A stretch of DNA of 64,000 bases from Croceibacterium_A sp035555595 (GTDB taxonomy: Bacteria > Pseudomonadota > Alphaproteobacteria > Sphingomonadales > Sphingomonadaceae): contig DATMGK010000037.1 in the NCBI GenBank assembly GCA_035555595.1, forward strand, positions 26,118-90,117, in the 5' to 3' direction. The notes below the pieces were generated by a model. The model had not been told where the DNA came from. It ran no database searches and saw only the letters and a list, made by a program, of their open reading frames with translations. Positions 1-7,093 of the stretch are shown here, one piece after another. The stretch's first letter is position 1, and each line of letters opens with the position of its first letter. The translations under genes and the position numbers were made by a program.

Positions 1-56
1 CGGGGTATAGCGGGGCTTCGACGGGTTCGGGTGCCAGCTTACGATACGGTCGGACA
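1..56 (-). CDS. ligI: LigI, 2-pyrone-4,6-dicarboxylate lactonase (5' end only, runs off left edge)
   Basis: Only the first 19 codons lie in the window. The ATG is at 56 and the frame stays open to base 1. The N-terminus contains S-W followed by P-S-K-P-R-Y-T-P, which I recognise as the opening of LigI, the amidohydrolase-family lactonase that hydrolyses 2-pyrone-4,6-dicarboxylate (PDC) to 4-oxalomesaconate. It starts 38 nt after the ligU stop on the same strand, so ligK-ligU-ligI look co-transcribed. This is the one pathway step otherwise missing from the window, which supports the call. The catalytic residues lie outside, so the identification rests on the N-terminus and context. Confidence 0.8.
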
Positions 57-94
57 TTTACAGGAAACCTCGTTCTTCACGATCGGGCGGGAAA

Positions 95-1153
95 TCAGGC
101 GAAGACCACCCCGTCCATCAGCTTGCGCGCGGTGCGCAGCAGGGCGGAGCTGACGACTTCGCCCGCATCGTTCACTTCCAGCACGCAGCTCATCTCGCCG
201 GTGGGATGTTCCACGCTGAGCGTCTTGCGCCTCCCTTCGGGGATCGACGCCACTTCGTTGGCGGGCGACCCTTCCAGCAGGCTGGCGGTTGCGACGCTGA
301 CCGCCGCCAGCACGCCGATGGTGGCATGTGCGCGATGCGGGATGAAGCTGCGGGTGCAGATCGCACCGCCTGCACGCGGCGGGGCGACAAGGAACATCTT
401 GGGGACGGATTTTTCCTTCACATCGCCAAGGTTCATCAGCGGCCCGGCGGCGAGACGAATGCTCTCGATCCGGGTGCGGATCGCAGCGAAGCCATCGCCC
501 TCCAGCTCCTCACGCGTCTCATAACCGGTCGCGCCGAGGTCCTCCGCCTTCATCACGATGCACGGCATGCCGTTATCGATCAGGGTGCAGCGAACCCCCT
601 CTATCACATCGGCCACATTGCCCGTGGGCAGCAGCGCACCACAGGATGAACCGGCGGTATCGCGGAACTCCAGCGGGATCGGTGCATGGCTGCCCGGCAC
701 GCCATCAATCTTCGCGTCGCCCGCATATGTCGGCACGCCGCCGGGAGTCTGCACGGTGGCGACCGCTACCTGCCCGGTGTTTTCCATGAAGATGGAGACT
801 TTCGTCTCCTCCCCCGTGGCCGCGACAAGGCCGCGTTCGATGGCGAACGGGCCAATGCCTGCGAGGATGTTGCCGCAATTCTGTGCGTCAGTGACGATCG
901 CCTGATCGACGAAGACCTGCAGGAACAGGTAATCGACATCGATCCCTTCCCGCTCGCTCTTCTTCACCACCGCGACCTTGCTGGTCAGTGGATCGGCCCC
1001 GCCCATGCCATCGATCTGGCGCGGATCGGGGCTGCCCATCACGCCGAGCAGGAAGGCATCGCGCGCGGCGGTATCGACGGGAAGGTCTGACGCGAGGAAA
1101 TAGCCGCCCTTGGACGTGCCCCCGCGCATCCACATGACGGGTGCGCTATTCAC
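95..1153 (-). CDS. ligU: LigU-type 4-oxalomesaconate tautomerase (PrpF family)
   Basis: A 352-residue PrpF-family isomerase, the usual length. In the 4,5-cleavage pathway LigU/GalD enzymes move the double bond of 4-oxalomesaconate by a 1,3-allylic shift to give the isomer hydrated by LigJ. Conserved stretches include G-G-T-S-K-G near residue 11, L-T-S-K around K59 and N-C-G-N around C93. K59 and C93 sit in the positions expected of the family's catalytic Lys and Cys. The GTG start is 3 nt after the ligK stop, so translation is probably coupled to ligK; an internal ATG 18 nt downstream is an alternative. Context (ligK upstream, ligI downstream) favours LigU over the methylaconitate isomerase PrpF. 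Confidence 0.88.
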   Translation of the reverse strand: MNSAPVMWMRGGTSKGGYFLASDLPVDTAARDAFLLGVMGSPDPRQIDGMGGADPLTSKVAVVKKSEREGIDVDYLFLQVFVDQAIVTDAQNCGNILAGIGPFAIERGLVAATGEETKVSIFMENTGQVAVATVQTPGGVPTYAGDAKIDGVPGSHAPIPLEFRDTAGSSCGALLPTGNVADVIEGVRCTLIDNGMPCIVMKAEDLGATGYETREELEGDGFAAIRTRIESIRLAAGPLMNLGDVKEKSVPKMFLVAPPRAGGAICTRSFIPHRAHATIGVLAAVSVATASLLEGSPANEVASIPEGRRKTLSVEHPTGEMSCVLEVNDAGEVVSSALLRTARKLMDGVVFA

Positions 1154-1156
1154 GGA

Positions 1157-1831
1157 TCAGATCCACTTCAGACCCATGTCGGTCAGCTTCTGGCGGAAGC
1201 CGTACATGTCGAGGCCGAGTTCACCGGCGGCGAGACGGGCACGCTTGTCACCCTCGTTCGCTTCGCGTGCGCGGGCCTTTTCCAACACCTTGGCCGCATC
1301 GGCGCGCTTCACAACGCAGACACCGTCATCATCGGCCACGATCACGTCGCCCGGTTCGATATAGGCACCCGCACAGACCACCGGCACGTTCACGCTGCCG
1401 AGGCTGGCCTTGATCGTCCCCTGCGCGAACACCCGCTTCGACCAGACGGGGAAGTTCATTTCATGCAGGTCCCGCACGTCGCGCACACCGGCATCGATGA
1501 TCAGGCCCCGGCAGCCGCGTGCCTGCGCGCTGGTCGCCAGCAAATCGCCGAAATAGCCGTCTTCGCAAGGGCTGGTCGGTGCGATGACAAGCACATCACC
1601 TTCGCGGCACTGCTCGATCGCGGCATGGACCATGTAGTTGTCGCCCGGCGGCACGCTGATGGTGACGGCAGTGGCGCCGATACGCGCGCCCGCATAGATC
1701 GGACGCATGTAGCTGGCGAGCAATCCGGTGCGGCCCTGCGCCTCGTGCACGGTGGCGACACCACAGGCGCCGAGACCATCGACCACCGAGAGTTCCGCCC
1801 GCTCGATATTCTGGACGACAACACCGCTCAT
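1157..1831 (-). CDS. ligK: LigK, 4-carboxy-4-hydroxy-2-oxoadipate aldolase / oxaloacetate decarboxylase
   Basis: 224 residues, the normal size for class II pyruvate aldolases of the RraA-like fold. It cleaves CHA to pyruvate and oxaloacetate, the last step of protocatechuate 4,5-cleavage. Matches to the Pseudomonas enzyme run the whole length: T-V-H-E-A near 27, M-R-P-I-Y-A-G near 42, D-G-Y-F-G-D-L near 91, D-A-G-V-R-D at 113-118 (R117 and D118 are the substrate/metal residues) and the C-terminal L-G-L-D-M-Y. The frame is open for another 300 codons upstream, but the ATG at 1831 gives the family's N-terminus and has an AGGGAGAG ribosome site 8 nt ahead. Upstream sequence is the divergent promoter region. 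Confidence 0.95.
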   Translation of the reverse strand: MSGVVVQNIERAELSVVDGLGACGVATVHEAQGRTGLLASYMRPIYAGARIGATAVTISVPPGDNYMVHAAIEQCREGDVLVIAPTSPCEDGYFGDLLATSAQARGCRGLIIDAGVRDVRDLHEMNFPVWSKRVFAQGTIKASLGSVNVPVVCAGAYIEPGDVIVADDDGVCVVKRADAAKVLEKARAREANEGDKRARLAAGELGLDMYGFRQKLTDMGLKWI

Positions 1832-1850
1832 TTCCGCGACTCTCCCTGCT

Positions 1851-1889
1851 ATGGACGCGTCCACCGATGGACGTGTCTGACCGGTGGAC
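1851..1889. promoter_or_regulatory. Repeat cluster in the ligK / dehydrogenase divergent promoter region
   Basis: Three overlapping symmetries lie in the 168-bp divergent gap. One is a palindrome GGACGCGTCC at 1853-1862. The second is a direct repeat, ATGGACG(C/T)GTC, at 1851 and 1867 (16-nt period). The third is an inverted repeat, GTCCACCG (1859-1866) / CGGTGGAC (1882-1889). A regulator site serving the left arm is plausible. No factor can be named from sequence. Confidence 0.4.
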
Positions 1890-1959
1890 CACGCAGTCGG
1901 TTGCGTCAAGGGTCCGCATTGGGTGCCCGCATAGGAAGCCGGTGCCGCTCTGGCAAACT

Positions 1960-1972
1960 TGTAAGCAATACA
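1960..1972. promoter_or_regulatory. Candidate LysR-type box (T-N11-A) before the right lig arm
   Basis: TGTA-AGCAA-TACA is a perfect 4+4 dyad with the T-N11-A spacing of LysR-type operators, about 28 nt upstream of the first gene of the right arm. In Sphingobium SYK-6 the lig genes are controlled by the LysR-type activator LigR, which makes this a reasonable candidate site. No regulator gene lies in the window. The motif is short, so chance occurrence cannot be excluded. Confidence 0.4.
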
Positions 1973-1999
1973 TACATTCTCTAACGGCGAGACGACAGG

Positions 2000-2833
2000 A
2001 TGCCTGAATTGACCACCCCTCCTCCCGCCCCTCAGGTGGCGTTGATCGGCTTCGGCGAGGCCGGGGAACGATTCGCCCGTGCTGGCGACTGGGCTGGGCA
2101 CACGCGCGGATGGGATATTTCCCCGGAACGCCGGGCACTGATGGCGCGGTTCGGTATCGAGACAGGCGACACCCCGGAACAGGCGCTGCAGGGTGTGGGC
2201 GTGGCCATATCGCTGGTCACCGCCGACGCGGCATTGCTGGCGGCGCAGCAATATGCCGCGTTGCTGCCCCCGGGCGCGCTGTGGTGCGACATGAACTCCG
2301 TCTCCCCCGATACCAAGCGGGCCGCGGCGGAAGTGGTTGAGGCCGCCGGTGGCCGCTATGTCGATGTCGCCGTGATGGCACCGGTGGATGCGGAACTGGC
2401 GGTGCCACTTCTGATCGCCGGCCCCTACGCCACGCCCGCGCACGAGATGCTGGGCCAGATAGGTTTTTCCAACATGCGCGTGGCGGGCGACACGGTCGGC
2501 AAAGCATCCGCGATCAAGATGATCCGGTCCGTCATGGTGAAAGGCATCGAGGCGTTGAGCTACGAATGTTCGGAGGCGGCGATGGCGGCGGGCGTCTATG
2601 ACGATGTCACCGCGTCGCTCGATGCGTCGGACGTGCACAAGAGTTGGGCCGAACGCTTTGCCTATAACCGCGAGCGGATGGAAAAACACGGCTTGCGCCG
2701 CGCCGCCGAAATGGAAGAATCGGCCAAAACGTTGCAAGGTCTGGGAATCGAACCGGTCATGACCCGTTCGACCGTCCAGCTTCAGCGCGAAGTCGGAACG
2801 AATAGCAGGACCAGGGAGAAAACCTCGGCATGA
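2000..2833 (+). CDS. NAD(P)-binding dehydrogenase of the 6-phosphogluconate / 3-hydroxyisobutyrate type (DUF1932)
   Basis: 277 residues. The N-terminal Rossmann domain has V-A-L-I-G-F-G-E-A-G at 13-22. The central region has M-N-S-V-S-P (the S-P element of beta-hydroxyacid dehydrogenases) and a K-A-S-A-I-K-M segment near 168, where the family's catalytic Lys is expected. The C-terminal helical part matches DUF1932. It is first in the ligJ-ligABC arm and its stop overlaps the ligJ start by 4 nt, so it is made with the pathway. No step of the known 4,5-cleavage pathway needs it. I infer reduction of a keto intermediate or of a related substrate, but the substrate is unknown. The start has only a weak AGG just before the ATG. 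Confidence 0.72.
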   Translation: MPELTTPPPAPQVALIGFGEAGERFARAGDWAGHTRGWDISPERRALMARFGIETGDTPEQALQGVGVAISLVTADAALLAAQQYAALLPPGALWCDMNSVSPDTKRAAAEVVEAAGGRYVDVAVMAPVDAELAVPLLIAGPYATPAHEMLGQIGFSNMRVAGDTVGKASAIKMIRSVMVKGIEALSYECSEAAMAAGVYDDVTASLDASDVHKSWAERFAYNRERMEKHGLRRAAEMEESAKTLQGLGIEPVMTRSTVQLQREVGTNSRTREKTSA

Positions 2834-3855
2834 CGCTGATCATTGATTGTCACGGGCATTACACGACCGCTCCGGCCGCGCACGACGTGTGGCGCGACGC
2901 GCAGAAGGCCGCCTTCAAGGAGGGCAAGGCCCCCCCGCCCTATCCTGCGATCAGCGATGACGAGATTCGCGAAACCATCGAAACCAACCAGCTCAAGCTG
3001 ATCAAGGAACGCGGCGCCGATCATACGATCTTTTCGCCCCGAGCCAGCACCATGGCGCACCATGTGGGCGATCAGGCGGTCAGCGAGGCCTGGTCCGTGG
3101 CCTGCAACGATCTGATCTATCGCGTGACGGAACTGTTCCCCGAATGGTTCACCGGCGTGTGCATGCTGCCGCAAAGCCCGAAGGCTGACCTGACGGCGAG
3201 CATCCGGGAACTGCGCCGCTGCGTGGAGGAACTGGGTTTCGTCGGCTGCAACCTGAACCCCGATCCCGGCGGCGGGCACTTCACCCATCCGCCGCTGACG
3301 GACGAATACTGGTTCCCCATCTACGAGGCGATGTGCGAGCTGGACGTGCCCGCGATGATCCACGTTTCCGGCAGCTGCAACCCGGCGATGCACGCCACCG
3401 GCGGGTTTTATCTGGCGGCCGACACCGTGGCCTTCATGCAGCTGTTGCAGGGGGATCTTTTCAGCCGGTTCCCGAATTTGAGATTCATCATACCGCACGG
3501 CGGCGGCGCGGTGCCATTCCACTGGGGCCGTTATCGCGGCCTTGCGGACATGCTGAAGCAGCCGAGCCTGGACAAGCACCTGATGAACAACGTGTTTTTC
3601 GATACCTGCGTCTATCACCAGCCGGGCGTGAACCTGCTGGCCGACGTGATCGAGAACAAGAACATCCTGTTCGGCAGTGAAATGGTGGGCGCGGTTCGCG
3701 GGATCGATCCCACGACAGGCCATTATTTCGACGACACCAAGCGTTATGTCGATGCGCTGCCGATCGACGCAGCTGAAAAGCATGCGATCTTTGAAGGCAA
3801 CGTGCGGCGGGTATTCCCGCGGCTCGACGCCAGATTGAAGGCGCAAGGCAGATGA
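2830..3855 (+). CDS. ligJ: LigJ, 4-oxalomesaconate hydratase
   Basis: 341-residue amidohydrolase-fold hydratase that adds water to 4-oxalomesaconate to give 4-carboxy-4-hydroxy-2-oxoadipate. The zinc ligands known for the SYK-6 enzyme are present at the same numbers: H8, H10, H178 and E284. The I-P-H-G-G-G motif also places H223. Length and numbering match the characterised enzyme, so the start is secure. The ATG overlaps the upstream dehydrogenase stop (ATGA, 2830-2833), and the stop overlaps the next start (3852-3855), which indicates a tightly coupled operon. Confidence 0.96.
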   Translation: MTLIIDCHGHYTTAPAAHDVWRDAQKAAFKEGKAPPPYPAISDDEIRETIETNQLKLIKERGADHTIFSPRASTMAHHVGDQAVSEAWSVACNDLIYRVTELFPEWFTGVCMLPQSPKADLTASIRELRRCVEELGFVGCNLNPDPGGGHFTHPPLTDEYWFPIYEAMCELDVPAMIHVSGSCNPAMHATGGFYLAADTVAFMQLLQGDLFSRFPNLRFIIPHGGGAVPFHWGRYRGLADMLKQPSLDKHLMNNVFFDTCVYHQPGVNLLADVIENKNILFGSEMVGAVRGIDPTTGHYFDDTKRYVDALPIDAAEKHAIFEGNVRRVFPRLDARLKAQGR

Positions 3856-4166
3856 CAGCACCAGACCATGCCGTAATCGCGCAAGGCTTCGCGACATGCA
3901 AAAAGCCGGAGCGGTATATCCAGCAGCTCGTCAGCCACTGGAGCCACAAGATGGCCACCAGTTATGACGAGGGCGACGGCATGGGCGTGTTCCCGTTCTC
4001 CGACACCGAAACCGCGGTGATGACCGCACGCGAAGGCGGAATCGCCATTACCCTCACGACCGGCGACGCCGATCGCAACGTGCATATGCGCGGGGTGATC
4101 GAGCGTCATCTCGACCGCTTCGCCTTCCGCGAAGCGCCGCTCGCTTACGAATGGACCGAACAATGA
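3852..4166 (+). CDS. DUF2218 protein embedded in the lig operon
   Basis: 104 residues. The pattern R-Y-I-Q-Q-L-x-S-H-W-S-H-K near residue 21 and the hydrophobic-then-charged C-terminal half (residues about 60-95) are those of DUF2218, a family of small cytoplasmic proteins of unknown biochemical function. It overlaps ligJ by 4 nt and ligA by 4 nt, so it must be translated with both. Its place directly ahead of the dioxygenase subunits suggests a role in pathway function or metal handling, but that is inference only. No signal peptide or membrane segment. Confidence 0.75.
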   Translation: MTAPDHAVIAQGFATCKKPERYIQQLVSHWSHKMATSYDEGDGMGVFPFSDTETAVMTAREGGIAITLTTGDADRNVHMRGVIERHLDRFAFREAPLAYEWTEQ

Positions 4167-4582
4167 GCGAAAAGAAAGAGCGCATTAACATCCACGAATA
4201 CCTCGCGGAATTCGAGGATATCCCCGGCACCCGCGTGTTTACCGCGCAGCGGGCGCGCAAGGGCTATAACCTGAACCAGTTCGCGATGAGCCTGATGAAG
4301 GCGGAAAATCGCGAACGCTTCCTGGCGGGCGAAAGTGCCTATCTGGACGAATGGAACCTGACGCCGGCGGCCAAGCAGGCCGTGCTCGATCGCGATTACA
4401 ACGCGATGATCGACGAAGGCGGCAACGTGTATTTCCTGTCCAAGCTGTTCTCCACCGACGGCAAGAGCTTCCAGTTCGCCGCCGGTTCGATGACCGGCAT
4501 GACGCAGGACGAATACGCGCAGATGATGATCAACGGCGGCCGCTCGCCCGCAGGCGTGCGCTCCAAGAAGGGAGGCTATTGA
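4163..4582 (+). CDS. ligA: LigA, protocatechuate 4,5-dioxygenase alpha subunit
   Basis: 139 residues, exactly the length of SYK-6 LigA. It is almost identical in blocks such as T-R-V-F-T-A-Q-R-A-R-K-G-Y-N-L-N-Q-F and the C-terminal G-G-R-S-P-A-G-V-R-S. The small subunit packs on LigB and closes the extradiol active site. An ATG at 4151 would add four residues, but the ATG at 4163 overlaps the upstream stop as ATGA and reproduces the known N-terminus M-x-E-K-K-E-R. The stop is 1 nt before the ligB start. Confidence 0.97.
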   Translation: MSEKKERINIHEYLAEFEDIPGTRVFTAQRARKGYNLNQFAMSLMKAENRERFLAGESAYLDEWNLTPAAKQAVLDRDYNAMIDEGGNVYFLSKLFSTDGKSFQFAAGSMTGMTQDEYAQMMINGGRSPAGVRSKKGGY

Positions 4583-4583
4583 G

Positions 4584-5495
4584 ATGGCCAGAGTTACCAC
4601 CGGCATCACGTCCAGCCATATTCCCGCGCTGGGCGCCGCGATGCAGACCGGCAAGACCGGCGACGATTACTGGGGCCCGGTGTTCCGTGGCTATGAGCCG
4701 ATCCGCGAATGGATCAAGCAGCCGGGCAACATGCCCGATGTCGTGATCCTGGTTTACAACGACCACGCATCCGCGTTCGACATGAACATCATCCCGACCT
4801 TCGCGATCGGTTGCGGCGAAAGCTTCAAGTCCGCCGACGAAGGATGGGGCCCGCGTCCTGTTCCTGACGTGATCGGCCACCCCGATCTGGCCTGGCACAT
4901 CGCGCAGAGCTTGATTCTCGATGATTTCGACATGACCATCATGAACCAGATGGACGTGGATCACGGCTGTACCGTGCCGCTGAGCATGATCTTCGGCGAG
5001 CCGGAGGAATGGCCGTGCAAGGTCATCCCCTTCCCGGTCAACGTCGTGACTTATCCGCCGCCGTCGGGCCGCCGCTGCTTCAACCTGGGCGATTCGATCC
5101 GCGCCGCGGTGGAAAGCTTCCCGGAAGACCTGAACGTCCATGTCTGGGGCACCGGCGGGATGAGCCACCAGTTGCAGGGCCCCCGCGCGGGCCTGATCAA
5201 CAAGGAGTTCGATCTGGCGTTCATCGATCAGCTGATCAACGATCCTGAAACGCTGAGCCTGAAGCCGCACATCGAATATCTGCGTGAATCCGGTTCCGAA
5301 GGTATCGAACTGGTGATGTGGCTGATCATGCGCGGCGCGCTGCCGGAAAAGGTGAAGGATCTCTACACCTTCTACCACATCCCGGCTTCCAACACCGCGC
5401 TGGGCGCACTGATCCTCCAGCCGGAGGACACCGCCGGCGAGGCGCTGGATCCGCGCAAGGTGTTAAGCGGCCACAGCCTGTCCGAACCTGCCTGA
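4584..5495 (+). CDS. ligB: LigB, protocatechuate 4,5-dioxygenase beta (catalytic) subunit
   Basis: 303 residues, type II extradiol dioxygenase. It opens the ring of protocatechuate between C4 and C5 to give 4-carboxy-2-hydroxymuconate-6-semialdehyde. The Fe(II) ligands H12, H61 and E242 and the acid/base H195 (in G-G-M-S-H) all fall at the numbers of the SYK-6 crystal structure enzyme. A GGGAGG ribosome site precedes the ATG. It forms a heterotetramer with LigA. After its stop the operon is interrupted by a 124-nt GC-rich palindromic spacer before ligC. Confidence 0.98.
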   Translation: MARVTTGITSSHIPALGAAMQTGKTGDDYWGPVFRGYEPIREWIKQPGNMPDVVILVYNDHASAFDMNIIPTFAIGCGESFKSADEGWGPRPVPDVIGHPDLAWHIAQSLILDDFDMTIMNQMDVDHGCTVPLSMIFGEPEEWPCKVIPFPVNVVTYPPPSGRRCFNLGDSIRAAVESFPEDLNVHVWGTGGMSHQLQGPRAGLINKEFDLAFIDQLINDPETLSLKPHIEYLRESGSEGIELVMWLIMRGALPEKVKDLYTFYHIPASNTALGALILQPEDTAGEALDPRKVLSGHSLSEPA

Positions 5496-5505
5496 ATCCG
5501 ACTAA

Positions 5506-5601
5506 CCCCCTCCTGCCAGGCGGGAGGGGGCAAGGGGCAGCCCTGCCGGGCCGCCCCCCGTTTTACACTCCCACCCCCTACCCCTCCGCACGCGGGAGGG
5601 G
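5506..5601. repeat. GC-rich paired palindromic repeat between ligB and ligC
   Basis: Two hairpins of the same type sit about 75 nt apart. The first is CCCCCTCC (5506-5513) / GGAGGGGG (5523-5530) and the second is CCCCTCC (5581-5587) / GGAGGGG (5595-5601). The intervening G-rich and C-rich tracts can also pair across the unit. The look is that of short intergenic palindromic repeats common in sphingomonad genomes (from memory). In RNA it could act as a processing, stability or partial-termination element inside the lig operon. There is no U-tract. Confidence 0.6.
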
Positions 5602-5619
5602 ACTTGCAGGAGCCCCCCT

Positions 5620-6576
5620 ATGCGTATCGCACTCATCGGCGCCGGCGCTTTTGGTGAAAAGCACCTTGATGGCCTGAAGAACATCGACGGCGTCGAAATC
5701 GCCTCTGTCATTTCCCGCCGCGCCGATCAGGCCGCGGAAGTCGCCGCCAAGTATGGTGCGCCGCATTCCGGCACCGATCTGTCGGACGCGCTGGCCCTGC
5801 CCGATGTGGACGCGGTAATCCTGTGCACACCCACGCAGATGCACGCCGAACAGGCTATCGCCTGCATGGACGCGGGCAAACATGTGCAGGTCGAAATCCC
5901 GCTGTCGGATACCTGGGCCGATGCGGAAGCCGTGCTGAAGAAACAGCAGGAAACCGGCCTTGTCTGCATGGTCGGCCACACTCGCCGCTTCAATCCCAGC
6001 CACCAGTATGTGCATAACAAGATCGTGGCCGGAGAGCTGTCGATCCAGCAGATGGACGTGCAGACCTATTTCTTCCGCCGCAAGAACATGAACGCCAAGG
6101 GCGAAGCCCGTTCGTGGACGGACCACCTTCTGTGGCACCACGCGGCGCACACGATCGATCTGTTCGCCTATCAGACAGGCAAGATAATCACCGCCAATGC
6201 CATCCAGGGGCCGAAGCACCCGGAACTGGGCATCGCGATGGACATGTCGATCCAGTTGAAGAGTGAAACCGGCGCGATCTGCACGCTGTCGCTGTCGTTC
6301 AACAACGATGGCCCGCTGGGCACTTTCTTCCGCTATATCGGTGATACCGCGACCTACATCGCCCGGTACGACGATCTGGTTACCGGCAAGGAAGAGCCTG
6401 TGGACCTGACCGGCGTGACCGTATCCAACAACGGTATCGAGTTGCAGGATCGGGAGTTCATCGCCGCGATCCGCGAAGGGCGCGAGCCGAACAGTTCTGT
6501 CGCGCAAGTGCTCGATTGCTATCGCGTGATCGGTGAGTTGGCCGCCAGCCTCGAGGCGCAGGACGGCTGGTCCTGA
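5620..6576 (+). CDS. ligC: LigC, 4-carboxy-2-hydroxymuconate-6-semialdehyde dehydrogenase
   Basis: 318-residue Gfo/Idh/MocA-family oxidoreductase. It oxidises the hemiacetal form of the LigAB product with NADP+ to 2-pyrone-4,6-dicarboxylate. The Rossmann motif is I-G-A-G-A-F-G at 6-12. The usual E-K-P is E-I-P here (residues 92-94), as expected of the LigC branch, and H-H-A-A-H-T-I-D-L-F lies near 173. A CAGGAG ribosome site precedes the ATG. It is the last gene of the arm; no convincing terminator follows before the next gene at 6649. Confidence 0.95.
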   Translation: MRIALIGAGAFGEKHLDGLKNIDGVEIASVISRRADQAAEVAAKYGAPHSGTDLSDALALPDVDAVILCTPTQMHAEQAIACMDAGKHVQVEIPLSDTWADAEAVLKKQQETGLVCMVGHTRRFNPSHQYVHNKIVAGELSIQQMDVQTYFFRRKNMNAKGEARSWTDHLLWHHAAHTIDLFAYQTGKIITANAIQGPKHPELGIAMDMSIQLKSETGAICTLSLSFNNDGPLGTFFRYIGDTATYIARYDDLVTGKEEPVDLTGVTVSNNGIELQDREFIAAIREGREPNSSVAQVLDCYRVIGELAASLEAQDGWS

Positions 6577-6648
6577 TCATTTAACCGTTCTTGACCGCGC
6601 GACTGTGTAAGGCGCATCACAGCATCAGAACATAATCTGAGAGGTGTG

Positions 6649-7017
6649 ATGGCTGAACTGGACAGAATCCTGGGCGAAGCCCGGGAAACCCACCGCCTTA
6701 TGCAGGACGCGGTCAGGACATCGGGCGACAGGGCCGTGCGCGACATCGTGCGGCTGCGGACCCGCTTCGCCACCCTCGTCGCGGAGATGATGGGGGCGAT
6801 CAAGACCGATGCCCGGCTGGCTACACGGCCGGGGCTGGCGCAGGAATTCGAAAGCCAGTTTTTCGAAATGCGGCAGGCGCTGGCCCAGCATCAGGCCAAA
6901 TGGCGCAGCACCAATATCGACGCTGACCCCGCCGGATATCGCCGTTCCACCGACGAATTGGGCCGCAGGCAAGACCAATTCTACACATGGGCGGCGGAAG
7001 CGCTGAAAGCGTCGTAA
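6649..7017 (+). CDS. Uncharacterised small alpha-helical protein
   Basis: 122 residues, not recognised. It is charged, rich in A, R, E, Q and D, with no signal peptide or membrane segment. The heptad-like hydrophobic spacing suggests helices. An L-x-Q-x-x-A-K-W-R-S-T-N-I segment near residue 82 is followed by a P-A-G-Y-R-R-S-T-D stretch. GAGAGG sits 4 nt before the ATG at 6649; a GTG three bases upstream is less likely. It follows ligC by 72 nt on the same strand and could be read through from the lig operon, though nothing links it to aromatic catabolism. Confidence 0.55.
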   Translation: MAELDRILGEARETHRLMQDAVRTSGDRAVRDIVRLRTRFATLVAEMMGAIKTDARLATRPGLAQEFESQFFEMRQALAQHQAKWRSTNIDADPAGYRRSTDELGRRQDQFYTWAAEALKAS

Positions 7018-7093
7018 CCTGCAGCTGACATCCCGGCCGGTAGCGCCGCACGAAGGGGTTGCGCCTGTGGGGACCTCTCTGCATGAGACAGGT

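Noticed and set aside
1832..2737. 300-codon upstream extension of ligK
   Set aside because: Overlaps the divergent dehydrogenase gene entirely; the ATG at 1831 reproduces the family N-terminus with a good ribosome site.
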